Positions 1 to 10,638 are shown, counted from the stretch's first letter. The stretch: 64,000 nucleotides of DNA from JAWKTV01 sp041398905 (GCA_041398905.1 JAWKTV010000001.1:310001-374000); one strand, 5' to 3'. Notes: a model not told the origin generated them from the letters alone. Numbers and translations are program-made.

Positions 1-1884
1 CACCATCGCCCGCGGCGGAGCATCGGACGACTCCACGTGCCACTCCTCGACCTTCCGTTCCCGCTTGCGAAGTTCGTCCCGCTGGTCACGTTCGTACAGT
101 CGATCCTCCGTGCCGGCCGCGATGTCGGTGATCGAACCCTCGCCCAAGATCACACGCCGCACCGCCTCGGCATTCGGATCGTCGAGCTGTTCCGGGCCGC
201 CCCCTTCCGCTCTCTGCGCAGCCGTCCATTGCGCGTCGACCTCGCGCATCAGCCGGCCATACGCCCGCGCGACATCGAGCATCGATGTCAACGGTTGTTC
301 GCGGAGCTGCGCGAGCACCAGCGCGTTCGATCCCCGCAACGGACTCCCCTCCGCGTCCGCCTCCGCAGCAGCCGCCATGGCGTCTCCGCGGCGAACGACT
401 CCGCCGGCAACGCGGCGGAGAACACGCCCCACGGTCGGAACAGTTCGTCCTTGCGGTGACCCGGCAGCCAATGAACTGCGACCAGTGCTTGACGAGCTTG
501 TCGCGCGGCGTGCCATGTTCGAACTTCAGCTCCGCTCCTTCGGGAGCCTTCCCGGCCTCCTTGACGACCCCCAGCAGGTAGTCACCCACCTGTTCGCGCG
601 GTGCCCGAGAATCTGCCCGCCAGGCCTCCGCACGGTAGGCTTCGACCGACTCCTTGCGTTTGTTGAGTTCACCGAGAAACGTCTGATACCCGGGGGAGTC
701 GGCGACCTCACCCACGAGCGGCAGTTGCTCCGGCTCCAGCGAGCTCTGGAACACGCCATACAGCGAGTAGTAGTCGGCGGTCGGGAGCGGGTCGTACTTG
801 TGGTCGTGGCAGCGACCGCGGGCGAAACGTCATGCCCATCAGCCCGCTGGGTCACCAGGTCGATGCGGTCATCGATGATGTCCGGTTCCGCCGATTCAGA
901 AACCGTGGCCCAGCCGTGATGAAGCCCGAGGCCGCCAGCGGCGCGTCGCCCTCCGGGAGTCCAAGTTTGTCGGCGGCCAGTTGCTCGGTGACGAACCGAT
1001 CGTACGGCTTGTCGCTGTTCAGCGAGTCGACGACGTAGTCGCGATAGGTGTAAGAGAACGGGTACGTGGGATTCTCGGTGAACACGTAGCCACTTGGTGT
1101 CGGCGTAGCGGGCGACATCGAGCCAGTGCCGGCCCCAACGCTGACCATAGAGGGCGACTCCAACAGCCCGGTCGACGGCTTTGCGTAAGCGTCCTCACTG
1201 TCGTCCGCCACGAAAGCTGCGACCTCCGCGTAGGTCGGTGGCACGCCGTGGAGGTCGAGCGTGACGCGGCGAATGAGCGTCCGGCGGTCGGCGGGGGACG
1301 AGTAACCGAGTCCCGCGTCCTGCAATCGACGCAGCGAAAGGCGTCCACGGGATTCTCGACCGCCAGCCCTCGAAGGTCGGAATCGACGGATTCTGGACCG
1401 GCTGATAAGACCAGTGCGCGGCGACGGCGGCCGGGAAATCAATGCTGCCGTCAGGGAGTTTCGGAATACCGCTTTGCGCAGCGATGGCGGCAGGGGCCTC
1501 CTCGGCGGGCCAGAATGCTCCGCTCTCGATCCACTTGGTGAGCGTGGCGATCTCGGCGTCGGGCAGCTTCCCCTTGGGGGGCATCTGGGTGTCGTTGGCC
1601 GAATAGCGGATGACTTCAATCAATCGGCTCTCGTTCGGCTTGCCAGCGATGGCGAGCCCGCCCCCCCCGTCGCCGATCACGTCGGCGCGCAAGTCGAGTC
1701 GCAGTTCGCCCTGCTGCTTGTCCGGTCCGTGACATTCGACGCACCGCCGGTGCAACAGCGGCCGGACCTCCGTCTCAAAAAAGTGCTCGGCGTCGTCGCC
1801 ATAACCACTGGCGGAGAGGACCACGCAGCTCAGCAACACGAGCAGCAGACGAACAGACGCGAGTGTTGGGATGGCTGGGTGCAT
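1..1884 (-). pseudogene. DUF1549/DUF1553 family cytochrome c-type protein, frameshifted, left-truncated
   Basis: Starts at an ATG (1884-1882) with a signal peptide, then a cytochrome-c-like haem site RCVECHG near residue 50. Further on are a DUF1549-like stretch (TLIRRVTLDLHGVPPTYAE) and a CHDHKYDPL motif near 795-825, all typical of large secreted planctomycete PSCyt1/DUF1549/DUF1553 proteins. The function of this family is not firmly known; a role in extracytoplasmic polysaccharide or redox metabolism is often proposed. The reading frame changes at about 1370 and 1338, again near 850-900 and near 480, although conserved sequence continues in another frame each time. The C-terminal half runs off the left edge, still aligned to a plausible frame ending in charged residues. 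This is either a sequence-error-ridden intact gene or a decayed copy. A complete paralogue lies at 59455-62535. Confidence 0.8.
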
Positions 1885-2082
1885 GTCTGCAAAACCTGTG
1901 CGGTCGCGACGGGTGTCACGGGAGGTGACCAATGGGCGGGACGTTGGCGACAGGCGGTCGCACGGGAGCCGAGTCCGGACACCGCGCAGGGGAACACCCA
2001 TCCAGGAGCATTGTTGCACGCAACCACGGCGATGGCCAGACGAGACGGGCTGCATCCGGGCGGGGCACTTTGCTGGGAAAGA

Positions 2083-3444
2083 TTACCGGCGGCTCAATGG
2101 AGTCCCGTAGCGGCTCATCTTGTAGTGCAGCGTCCGCAGGCTCACGCCCAGCATCGCCGCGGTGTTCTCGCGATGACACTGACACGCCGCCAGTGCCGCG
2201 ATCGCGGCGCCCTTTTCGGCCGCTTCGACCGCCTCGGCCAGCGTCGTCGGAGCACGCTTCTCCAGATGCGCGAACGGGTCGATGTCGGTCAGGTCTGGCT
2301 GATGGATCACCTCGTCAACGGTGACGACCAGCCGTTCGATCATTGCAACTGCCTGACGTTGCCTGGCCATTGCGGCACAGAGCGAATGGAGCGCATCGGG
2401 CGCGAATGGACTTCGCATCCCTCTGGTGCCTCTGGCAGAAGTGCCTCGAAAAATGCTCGACCAGTAATGGAATGTCGTCACGGCGTTGGCGGAGCGGCGG
2501 AATGAGGGATCGGCACGATGTTCAGCCGGTAGTACAGATCTTCCCGGAAGCGGCCTTCCTCGATTTCTTGTGGGACACTTTTGTTGGTCGCGGAGATCAG
2601 CCGGACGTTGCTGGTGAGAAGCTGCTCGCCGCCCACACGGTTGTAGCGACCAGTCTCGAGCACGCGGAGCAGGTCGACCTGGCTCTTCGCGGGAATCTCG
2701 GTGACCTCGTCGAGAAACAGCGACCGCCCATGGCCTGCTCGAAGCATCCGGGCTTTTGCCGCATCGCACCGGTGAAGGCTCCCTTTTCGTGACCGAACAG
2801 TTCGCTCTCGAGCAGCGACTCGGGCAGCTTCTTCCCGAGGTTGACCGCCACAAACGGCTGCTCGTTCCGATCACTCAGGTCGTGAACCGCGCGGGCAACG
2901 AGTTCCTTGCCGGTGCCGCTCTCTCCCTGAATCCAGCACGGTCGCATCGGTCGCCGCGACCTGCCGACCTACGCCAGGACGGCCCGCATGGCGCTTGCAC
3001 CGGCCGATGATTCCGGATCTCGCCAGCGTTCGCCAGTCGGTCGCGATCACGGTCTCGAGCCGCAGCCGATGGTGTTCCCCTTGCGAACCTGCTGCCGAAT
3101 GAGTTGCAAGTCGATTGGCTTGGTGATGAAGTCGAACGCCCCAGCCGCATCGCCTCCACCGCGGTTTCAACGCTGCCGTGCGCGATGATGACGATCGCGG
3201 TCGTCTGCCACGGCCGGCTGCTGAGGATCGCGGCAACCAGCTCCAGTCCGTTCATCGCGCTCGGCAGCTTGACATCGGTGATCACGAGGGGATAGGCCTC
3301 CAGAGCGGAACTTCTCCAGCGCCTCTTCGGCGTCCTGCGCCGGTGTCGATCGATCCGCTTCTTGCGCTTGAACCCTGCGCCGAGACCGGAGCAGATATTC
3401 GGCTCGTCATCGACGATGAGAATGGTGAAACCATCCCGACTCAT
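2083..3444 (-). pseudogene. NtrC-family sigma54-dependent response regulator (frameshifted)
   Basis: Three domains can be read across several frames. An N-terminal receiver starts at ATG 3444 with ILIVDDEPNI and has the phosphoacceptor context LVITDVK and a lysine in FDFITKPID. The AAA+ sigma54-interaction domain has the Walker A motif [13 protein letters not shown], an intact GAFTGA loop, and FLDEVTEIP and [14 protein letters not shown] Fis-type HTH lies at the C-terminus (ENTAAMLGVSLRTLHYKMSR) and ends at TAA 2083. The order REC-AAA-Fis is that of NtrC/AtoC/ZraR activators. At least four frame changes break it. The start overlaps the stop of the upstream kinase by ATGA, so the two are translationally coupled. 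GAFTGA implies that it acts on sigma54 promoters; the nearest candidates precede the efflux genes at 5470 and 10836. Confidence 0.85.
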
Positions 3445-4798
3445 GGTACGAGGCACCTTGGCAACGAGACCGTGAAGACTGTTCCGTTTTCCGAGGACCG
3501 CAGGCTGATGGGATACCGCCATGCTGCTGAGCGATCTTTTCGCACAGCGGCAGCCCCATCAGTCCCCGTGCCGCCCGTGGTGAAGTAGGGATCGGGCCAG
3601 TCCCTGCAAGTCGGCGGGGATTCCCGAGCCGGTATCAGCGACATCGATGGCGACACTGTCGCTCAAATCGCGGATCTCGATGGTCACCGAACCTCCCTTC
3701 GGCATCGCCGCGAAGGCGTTCAACAAGAGGTTGAGCAGCAATTGCTCGATGCGGCCGGGGTCGAGGTTCGCTGGCGACAGGTTGTTCGGGCAACACCATC
3801 CGCACGCGAACGCCCTGCTGCGCTCCGCTTCGGGATGAGTCAGCCGCAGCAGCTTCTCGATCAGCTTGACGAGGTCCGTGTTATCGAGGCGCCAAGGCAC
3901 TGGGATGCGAAGTCGCGAAACCGTTCCAGTACCTGGGCGATCCGCCGCACCTCCGTCGCCAGCACTTCCAGGCTTTCGATTCCCCGCGCCGAGAGGGACT
4001 GCGTGGGAAGCGACTCCTGCAGCAGTTGCACATGCAGCGAGAGCGCGCTGAGCGGATTGCGAATCTCATGCTGGAGTCCGGCCGCCAGCGTCGCCACGCC
4101 CATGTAGCGTTCCATTCTCCGCAGTCGTTGTTCCATCAGTGTGCTCGGTGATATCACGGAGGTGAATGACCGTCCACTGCCTGTCCATCATGATTCCTGG
4201 CGAAAGGCACCCGGCCCTCAAGTGACGCTCGTTCCCGTTGCTGATCGCGAAGTAACCCCAGTCTCGAATCGCGGTCTGTGCGAATCGAGCACACGCCGGG
4301 CAAGCTCCGCGAGCAACCGATGCTCGCCAGGAAGACTCGACGTCGCAATTTCAGTGCCACTCTCGGAAGTCGCGAGAATTTCCCGACCACGCGGATTGAT
4401 TCCCAGGATGTTGTTGCGATCGTCCGTCGTGATGACTCCCGCATCGAGGCTCGCCAGAATGTCCGTCGCCAGCAGGTTCGCGTTCAACAGTGATTTCTGG
4501 CTGGTCCGCAGTTCACGGATCAGCAGCGTCAGAACAACGCCGGAGGCGGCGAGGTTCGCGATCCAGCAGATCGTCAGTCGAATGCAGCCGCAGGATCGCC
4601 GGCCAGTTCGTCGGCGTCGGGCTGCGACGAGGCCGGGAGTCGCGACGTCAGCTTCTCGACGAGCCGCTGCTCATGCTGCACGTCCGTCAGGATGCCGATC
4701 GTCACCACCAGCGACAGCAGGCTGAGACCCGCCAGGCTGCCGATGGTCCACCGCGAGCACGCCCAGCCATCGGGCGTCGAGAACTCGGAGTCGAACAT
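3441..4798 (-). pseudogene. NtrB-like sensor histidine kinase (frameshifted)
   Basis: The gene opens at ATG 4798 with a short cytoplasmic segment and a transmembrane helix (IGSLAGLSLLSLVVTIGIL). It continues with a PAS-like segment (LDAGVITTDDRNNILGIN), a HisKA H-box HEIRNPLSALSLH and a HATPase domain with N-box (LLNLLLNAFAAMPKGG), G1 box DTGSGIP and F-box-like PYFTT. Segments lie in different frames, with breaks near 4600, 4200, 3900 and 3550, so the whole protein can only be reconstructed by allowing single-base indels. The sequence at 3444-3441 reads ATGA on the minus strand: the kinase stop overlaps the regulator start. The single membrane helix and PAS region suggest a membrane-anchored sensor, but the signal is unknown. 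Position divergent from the efflux genes suggests control of the pump. Confidence 0.82.
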
Positions 4799-4830
4799 GC
4801 TTGCAGCTCACCTTTTTCGTCGCCTGCTGC

Positions 4831-4866
4831 TGCATTGATTTGCACGAATCGTGCAGATACTTGCAC
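4831..4866. promoter_or_regulatory. TGCA-phased NtrC-box-like operator candidate
   Basis: TGCA occurs at 4831, 4841, 4852 and 4862, that is every 10-11 bases, about one helical turn. Within it, 4841-4855 is a perfect inverted repeat TGCACGA-A-TCGTGCA. TGCAC/GTGCA half-sites are those of enterobacterial NtrC sites, though the spacer is two bases shorter than the usual NtrC box. A related element (TGCAAATACCTGCAC) occurs at 10624. The site is 33-68 bases before the kinase ATG and about 600 before the adaptor ATG. Function as an enhancer-type site for the adjacent NtrC-like regulator is inferred. Confidence 0.45.
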
Positions 4867-5359
4867 GCCGTACCTGTCGCGAATCAGCCGGGGACCGCAC
4901 GCCCGCTCTTCCCCCTCACGCCCGCACTGGATCAGGTTCCAGCGTCGAGAGAACAGGTGCTGGCGGCCCCGCTGACAGGTCCGTGCGCCTGAGATCACGA
5001 GGCGTTGCTCCTGGCACTCAAACCACAAGTCCGCACACCGTTTGCGAACCGCGGCGACTTGGTAATGACTCGCAAATTGCAATGACCATCAAGGCCTTGT
5101 TCGTCGACGCGACCACCCCAACCGCGGCCACTTCCATGACCCGCCTGCGGACTCGCAGGGCGACGGACAATTTCGCACCGCCAGTTTACTCGACACTCAG
5201 AGCGTCTGCACGGCTGCTGCCAGGTTGCGCGCTGTTGCCGACAGACGCCGCGGCTGCCGAGATTTCCGCGTTGCGAGGAAATCGAATCGGCGACACGAGG
5301 CGTCGTGAAGCCAGGCCGAATCGCCGTGAAGCAGCACCGGCTGGCCCCGCAACCGCTGA

Positions 5360-5376
5360 TTGGCCCACGAATTGCA
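5360..5376 (+). promoter_or_regulatory. sigma54 (-24/-12) promoter candidate for the efflux adaptor
   Basis: The sequence TTGGCCCACGAATTGCA has GG (5362-5363) and GC (5374-5375) separated by exactly ten bases, with TTGGC at -24 and TTGCA at -12. This agrees well with the sigma54 consensus TGGCAC-N5-TTGCW; the main deviation is C for A in the -24 box. The -12 GC is 95 bases before the ATG at 5470. A sigma54 regulator with an intact GAFTGA loop is encoded next door. Confidence 0.45.
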
Positions 5377-5469
5377 TGCAGGTTCCGGCTGGAGACATCG
5401 TTCCGCCACCAACCACTCGCCTAAACCGCTCGTCGCCTTCCGACCTGTGGCCCATCCCTCTGAAGCCGT

Positions 5470-6681
5470 ATGAACCGCGTTTGGATCCCCCTGATGACGT
5501 TAGCGATTTCAAGCGTCGCGCTGTCCGGCTGCGAGTTGGCGGAAGGTCATCTCAAGGACCATCTGTCAGCGGGTCACCACACGGGCGATGACGCGGAGGG
5601 TGAGGAGGCCGCTGCGGACGGGCACGCGGCAGGTCATACCGAGGGGCACACAGAGGGTCATGCGGGCGGACACGCGGAGTCTCGCAAGATCATCGTCACC
5701 AGCCCGCGGGTGCAGGATGTCGTCAACACGCGGCAATATGTCTGCCAGTTGCACTCGCGCCGTCACATTGAAATCCGTGCGCTTGAGGGTGGCTACCTGC
5801 TGGAGGTCAACATCCAGGAGGGCCAGAAGGTGAAGGCGGGAGACCAGTTGTTCAAGATTCAGCCGGTGCTGCTCAAGGCGAAGCTCGACTCGGAACTGGC
5901 GGAGGTCGAGCTGGCGCGGATCAAGGTGAAGAACACGGAAAAGCTGGTGCGTGACAACGTCGTCTCGGATCAGGAGCTGGCGCTGGCGAATGCCGAGTTG
6001 GCCAAGGTGGAGGCGAACGCGGCACTGGCTCGAGCGGAGCTGGCGTTCACCGACGTCGCCGCCCCGTTCGACGGAATCGTCGACCGGCAGATGTGTCAGC
6101 AGGGAAGCCTGATCGAAGAAGGGGACAATCTGACGACGCTGTCCGACAACAGTGTGATGTGGGCCTACTTCAATATGCCCGAAGTGCAGTACCTGGAGTA
6201 CATGTCCGGGAAGGACAAGGACGACGGCGCGACAGAGATCGAACTGGTGCTCGCCAACGGAAACTCCTTTTCGAGGGCCGGAAAGATTGGCGCCATCGAG
6301 GCCGACTTCGACAGCACCACGGGCAACATCGCTTTCCGCGCGGACTTCGAAAACCCGACCGGGGTGCTGCGACACGGACAGACCGGCACCGTGAAGATTC
6401 ACCGTCCGATGAAGGACGTGATCGTCATTCCGCAGCGGTGCAAGTACGAAATCCTCGCCAAGCAGTATGTGTTCGTGGTCGACAAGGACAACGTCGTGCG
6501 GCAACGCGAGATCACCGTCCAGAAGGAACTCGAAGATCTCTACGTCGTCAGCGCAGGGCTGACTGCGGACGATCGGATCATCTTCGAGGGTGTGCGGCAG
6601 GTCCGTGATGGCGACAAGATCGAATTCGAGTACCGGGAGCCGGACCAGATCCTCGGCAGCCTCAAGTACCACGCCGAGTAA
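5470..6681 (+). CDS. RND efflux periplasmic adaptor lipoprotein (HlyD/MFP family) with Gly-His repeat
   Basis: A 403-residue membrane-fusion protein linking an RND pump to its outer-membrane channel. A signal peptide ends in a lipobox LSGC with Cys21 as the lipidation site. Residues 51-68 carry five consecutive Gly-His pairs spaced every four residues, plus earlier His at 27, 31, 36 and 37, making a strongly His-rich tether before the adaptor core. The core has the lipoyl half-motifs (LEVNIQEGQKVKAGDQLFKI and FDGIVDRQMCQQGSLIEEGD), a coiled-coil hairpin between them (about residues 140-190), a beta-barrel domain and a membrane-proximal domain ending near DGDKIEFEYR. The permease follows 244 bases downstream on the same strand. 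The His-rich segment suggests metal binding, but the permease looks like a multidrug type, so the substrate is uncertain. Confidence 0.92.
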   Translation: MNRVWIPLMTLAISSVALSGCELAEGHLKDHLSAGHHTGDDAEGEEAAADGHAAGHTEGHTEGHAGGHAESRKIIVTSPRVQDVVNTRQYVCQLHSRRHIEIRALEGGYLLEVNIQEGQKVKAGDQLFKIQPVLLKAKLDSELAEVELARIKVKNTEKLVRDNVVSDQELALANAELAKVEANAALARAELAFTDVAAPFDGIVDRQMCQQGSLIEEGDNLTTLSDNSVMWAYFNMPEVQYLEYMSGKDKDDGATEIELVLANGNSFSRAGKIGAIEADFDSTTGNIAFRADFENPTGVLRHGQTGTVKIHRPMKDVIVIPQRCKYEILAKQYVFVVDKDNVVRQREITVQKELEDLYVVSAGLTADDRIIFEGVRQVRDGDKIEFEYREPDQILGSLKYHAE

Positions 6682-6925
6682 CCCCGCCCGCCTCCACCGT
6701 CAAGCTCCTCCACCCACCGCACCGCACCACGCCCGCCGCCTCGGGGGACCAGCGCCCGCCTCAGCCTGAACTCCACGCCCTCCTGGCATCCCGCAGCCGC
6801 CACCTGGTGGTCAGCTCCCCTGTGGCGATCGCGCACAGGCTCGGTCTCCCTGATTCGAGACGAGCGCCCCAGCAGCAACTCTGACACCTCCTCCATCACC
6901 CACCGCCGAGTGGAGACTGCGACCC

Positions 6926-9900
6926 ATGCTTTCCCGAATTCTGCATCGCCCCGCGCTGGCGATCGTGATTTCGCTGCTCATTCTGATGATGGGCGGGCTG
7001 GCGATCCTGATGCTGCCCATCTCGCAGTTTCCCTCCGTCGCCCCGCCGAGCGTGCGGGTGTCGGTCTCCTACCCGGGGGCCAGTGCGAACATCCTCGTCG
7101 ACTCGACGATGGTGATTCTGGAACAGGCGATCAACGGCGTGCCTGACATGCGGTACATGATCTCCGACGCCACAAGCGCCGGCGAAGGGATGATTCAAGT
7201 CATCTTCGAGCCCGGCACCGATCCCAACGTCGCGGTCATGAACGTCAACAACCGCGTTCAGGCCGTCAAGAACAACGTGCCCGAAATCGTGCAGCGCGAA
7301 GGGATCATCGTGCAGCAGAACATGACCAGCATGCTGATGTACGTCAACGTCTTCAGCACCGACCCCAAGGTCGATCAGAACTATCTGTACAACTACGCCA
7401 CCGTCGAAGTGTTGAACGAAATCAAACGCATCCCCGGCATCGGGCAGGCGCAGATTCTCGGCAACCGGGCCTACGCCATGCGCGTCGAACTCGATGTCGA
7501 CCGCATGCGGGCCTACAACATCGCCGCCGAAGACGTCATGAAGGCGCTCGACGAACAGAGCATGATCGGCGCGCCGGGACGGCTCGGGCAGGCGACCGGC
7601 ACCCGGTCGCAAACCATCGAGTACACCCTCACCTGGATCGGCCGCTACACCACCCCCGAACAGTACGAACAGATCATCCTCCGCGCGAACCCGGAAGGCG
7701 AAATCATCCGACTCGGACAGGTGGCCGACATCGACCTCGGCTCGTCCTTCTACGATCTCTACTCGGATATCGACCAACTCCCTTCCGCCGCCATCGTCCT
7801 CAAGCAGACGCCCGGCTCCAACGCATCGGAAGTCATCGAGAAGGTGAAGACGGCCGTCGAACGCATCAAGCAGGAGCGGTTCCCGCCCGGCATGGACTAC
7901 GCCGTGACGTACGACGTCTCGAACTTCCTCGACGCCTCGATCGAGAAGGTGCTGCATACGCTGCTCGAAGCGTTCATCCTCGTGTCGCTGGTGGTGTACC
8001 TGTTTCTCGGCGACTTCCGCAGCACGCTCATCCCCACGCTCGCCGTTCCGGTCTCGCTGATCGGAACGTTCTTCTTCATGTACATCTTCGGCATGTCGAT
8101 CAACCTCATTACGCTGTTCGCGCTGGTGCTGGCGATCGGCGTGGTGGTCGACGACGCCATCGTCGTGGTCGAAGCGGTCCATGAGAAGATGCACACCAAG
8201 CACCTCGGCCCCTACGCCGCCACGCGCGAGGTCATGCACGAAATCAGCGGGGCGATCATCGCCATTACACTGGTGATGACGGCGGTGTTCATCCCGGTGA
8301 CGTTCATCCCCGGACCCGTCGGCGTGTTCTATCGACAGTTCGCGCTGACGATGGCGATGTCGATCGTGCTCTCCGGCGTGGTGGCGTTGACCCTCACTCC
8401 AGTGTTGTGCGCGATCATTCTCCGTCCGATCCACGGCAAGCGGCAGCATGGGCTGCAAGGCCTCGTCAACCGCCTGCTGTACCGCATCGCCGGACGAAAG
8501 ACCTGGGTGCTCGCCGCATTGCTGAGCTTGCTGCTTGGTGCCGCCGTTGGCTTCGGCATGTACCGCTTCCTGCACATCGAGATCGTCCACGAACTGGTCT
8601 CCGAACAACTGCCGCTGACGGACCAGCGCATCCAGATCATCGCCGGCGTCGTCGCGGTGCTGGCGATGCTGTCCTTCCGGGCGTACTTCTCGGGAGGAGA
8701 AGGGGGCCAGCAGAAGCGCGGCCCGCTCGGGGTGTTCCTGCATGTCTTCGACCGGGTCATCGAACGCATCACCTCCATCTACGCCGGGATCGTCAAGTGG
8801 ATCATCCCGCTTCGCATCCTCACCCTCGGGGTGATCGCCGTGTTCACCTACGGCATCGTCTTCGTCAACAAGGAACTGCCAACCGGTTTCATCCCGCTGG
8901 AAGATCAGGGCATGATCTACGGCATCGTCCAGACTCCGCCCGGCTCCACGCTCGAATACACGAATGCCAAGTGCCACGAGCTGCAGGAGATCTGCAAGCA
9001 GCTTCCTGAAGTGACCTCGGTCTCCTCCGTTGCCGGGTACGAAGTTCTGACCGAGGGCCGCGGCTCCAACGCCGGTACCTGCATCATCAACCTCGCCCCC
9101 TGGGCGGAACGCGAGTTGACCTCGAAGCAGATCATTGAAGTGCTGGAAGAACGCGGACAGGAGATCGCGAACGTCAAACTCGAGTTCTTCGAGCCACCCG
9201 CCGTGCCGGGCTTCGGGGCCGCTGGCGGCTTCTCGCTCAACCTTCTCGACCAGACCAACTCCGGCGATTACGACCAGCTTGGCCGAGTCACTGACGAGTT
9301 CATGGCCGCTCTTGCGCGGCGCAAGGAATTGAAGGCCTGTTCACCTTCTTCGCCAACAACTATCCCCAGTACGAGATCGTCATCGACAACGATGTCGCCA
9401 TGCAGAAAGGCGTCACCATCCGCGAGGCCATGGACAACCTTGGCATCGTGATCGGCAGCACATGGGAACAGGGTTTCGTGCGGTTCGGGCAGTTCTACAA
9501 GGTGTATGTGCAGTCGAAGCCCGAGTTCCGCCGTTACCCCGAGGACCTCGACAACCTGTTCGTCCGCAACGACGAAGGCGAAATGGTCCCGTACTCCGCT
9601 TTCATGAAGGTCGTCAAGAAGCAGGGGTTGAACGAAATCAGCCGTTACAACCTGTATCCCACCGCTCCCATCCAGGGTGCCCCCGCCGCCGGATACAGCA
9701 GCGGCGAGGCGCTCCAGGCGATCCAGGAAGTGGCCGCCGAAGTGCTGCCGCAGGGCTTCGCCATCGACTGGCAGGGACTCGCCTACGACGAGTCGCGAAC
9801 CGGCAACACCGCCGTCTACATCTTCGCCATCGTCGTGGTGTTCGTGTACCTGGTGCTCGTCGGTCAGTACGAGAGCTTCCTGCTGCCGTTGTCGGTCATC

Positions 9901-10392
9901 ATTTCGTTGCCGATCGGCCTGTTCGGATCGTTCTTCTTCCTGAAGTCGATGGGGCTGGCGAATGACGTGTACGCGCAGATCGGGCTCGTCATGCTCGTCG
10001 GTCTTCTAGGCAAGAACGCGATCCTGATCGTCGAGTTCGCCGTCCAGCGTCGTCAGGAAGGGGCCAGTCTCAGAGATGCCGGTATCGAGGGCGGACGACT
10101 CCGCTTTCGACCAATCATGATGACCTCCTTCGCGTTCATCGCCGGCCTGATTCCGCTCGTCCGCGCCACGGGCCCCGGAGCGATCGGCAACCGCACAATC
10201 GGCACCACCGCCGTCGGTGGCATGCTGCTGGGCACACTCGTCGGAGTCCTCGTCATCCCGGGGCTGTACTACATCTTCGCGAAGCTCTCGGATGGTCGTA
10301 ACCTCATTCGCGATGAGCACAGTCAGCCACTGAGTGAACTCGTCGAGGCGGGCGAGTTCATCCCGCTGGAACCGGACGAGAACGAAGTCTAG
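6926..10392 (+). CDS. AcrB-like RND efflux permease (HAE1 type), one frameshift
   Basis: This is the inner-membrane proton-driven pump of the tripartite exporter. The N-terminus (LPISQFPSVAPPSVRVSVSY) and the porter domains are AcrB-like. TM4 carries the paired acidic residues of the proton relay (IGVVVDDAIVVVE). The C-terminal half repeats the fold with AQIGLVMLVGLLGKNAILIV and ends with the TM11-TM12 region. A one-base deletion at about 9337, where GGCC follows AAG, moves the frame; the second half continues at once in the other frame (RKELK then GLFTFF expected), so the span is given as one gene of about 1,155 residues. Between TM6 and TM7, residues about 518-595 add two extra hydrophobic segments and a charged loop not found in AcrB. 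No SD was needed to choose the start; the MLSRILHRPALAI start is typical. Confidence 0.9.
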
Positions 10393-10623
10393 CCCGGCCT
10401 GCTGACGAATGAGTCGACGGGTGGACGCGCTCCTGACCGTCTCCCGGCATCCCCCGCGCGGTGGTTCAGGTTCGACCGTTGCCGTGCAGCCCGCACAGTC
10501 GACATCACCCGCACGATTCGCGTCCACTGCGCTGGCGATACGCTCACCACCCATCGGGCGCAACCCGCGACGGCGATTCCACCGCGTCAGCCGGACTCTC
10601 CCGCAGCTTCGGAGCGGAAGTCC

Positions 10624-10638
10624 TGCAAATACCTGCAC
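10624..10638. promoter_or_regulatory. TGCA-N6-TGCA element matching the one at 4852
   Basis: TGCAAATACCTGCAC differs at only two positions from TGCAGATACTTGCAC at 4852-4866. It lies about 90 bases upstream of a sigma54-type -24 element and about 200 before the ATG at 10836, a usual distance for an enhancer-binding activator. A third TGCA follows at 10649. Binding by the NtrC-like regulator is an inference. Confidence 0.4.

Larger units (their letters stand above)
4799..5469. other. Intergenic region between the two-component pair and the efflux adaptor
   Basis: About 670 bases with no convincing gene; the long overlapping open frames here have no recognisable product. It holds the TGCA-phased element at 4831-4866 and a sigma54-type promoter candidate at 5360-5376, listed separately. 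The kinase gene reads leftwards and the adaptor gene rightwards from it. Confidence 0.7.

Noticed and set aside
5022..5040. TGGCAC at 5022, a perfect -24 half for sigma54
   Set aside because: No GC dinucleotide with TTGC context at the required distance; the following sequence is CCACA.
5059..5080. A second sigma54-like site, TTGGTAATGACTCGCA at 5059
   Set aside because: The GG to GC spacing is nine rather than ten bases, and the -12 half is poor compared with the site at 5360.
6896..8977. A 693-codon open frame on the minus strand, opposite the RND permease
   Set aside because: Its product is a low-complexity His/Asp/Arg/Glu mixture without domains, and it mirrors the codon pattern of the real permease on the other strand. 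It is an antisense shadow of GC-rich coding sequence.
10440..10500. tRNA-like GGTTC-type T-arm (GGTTCGACC near 10466)
   Set aside because: No acceptor stem, anticodon loop or D-arm of correct geometry around it.
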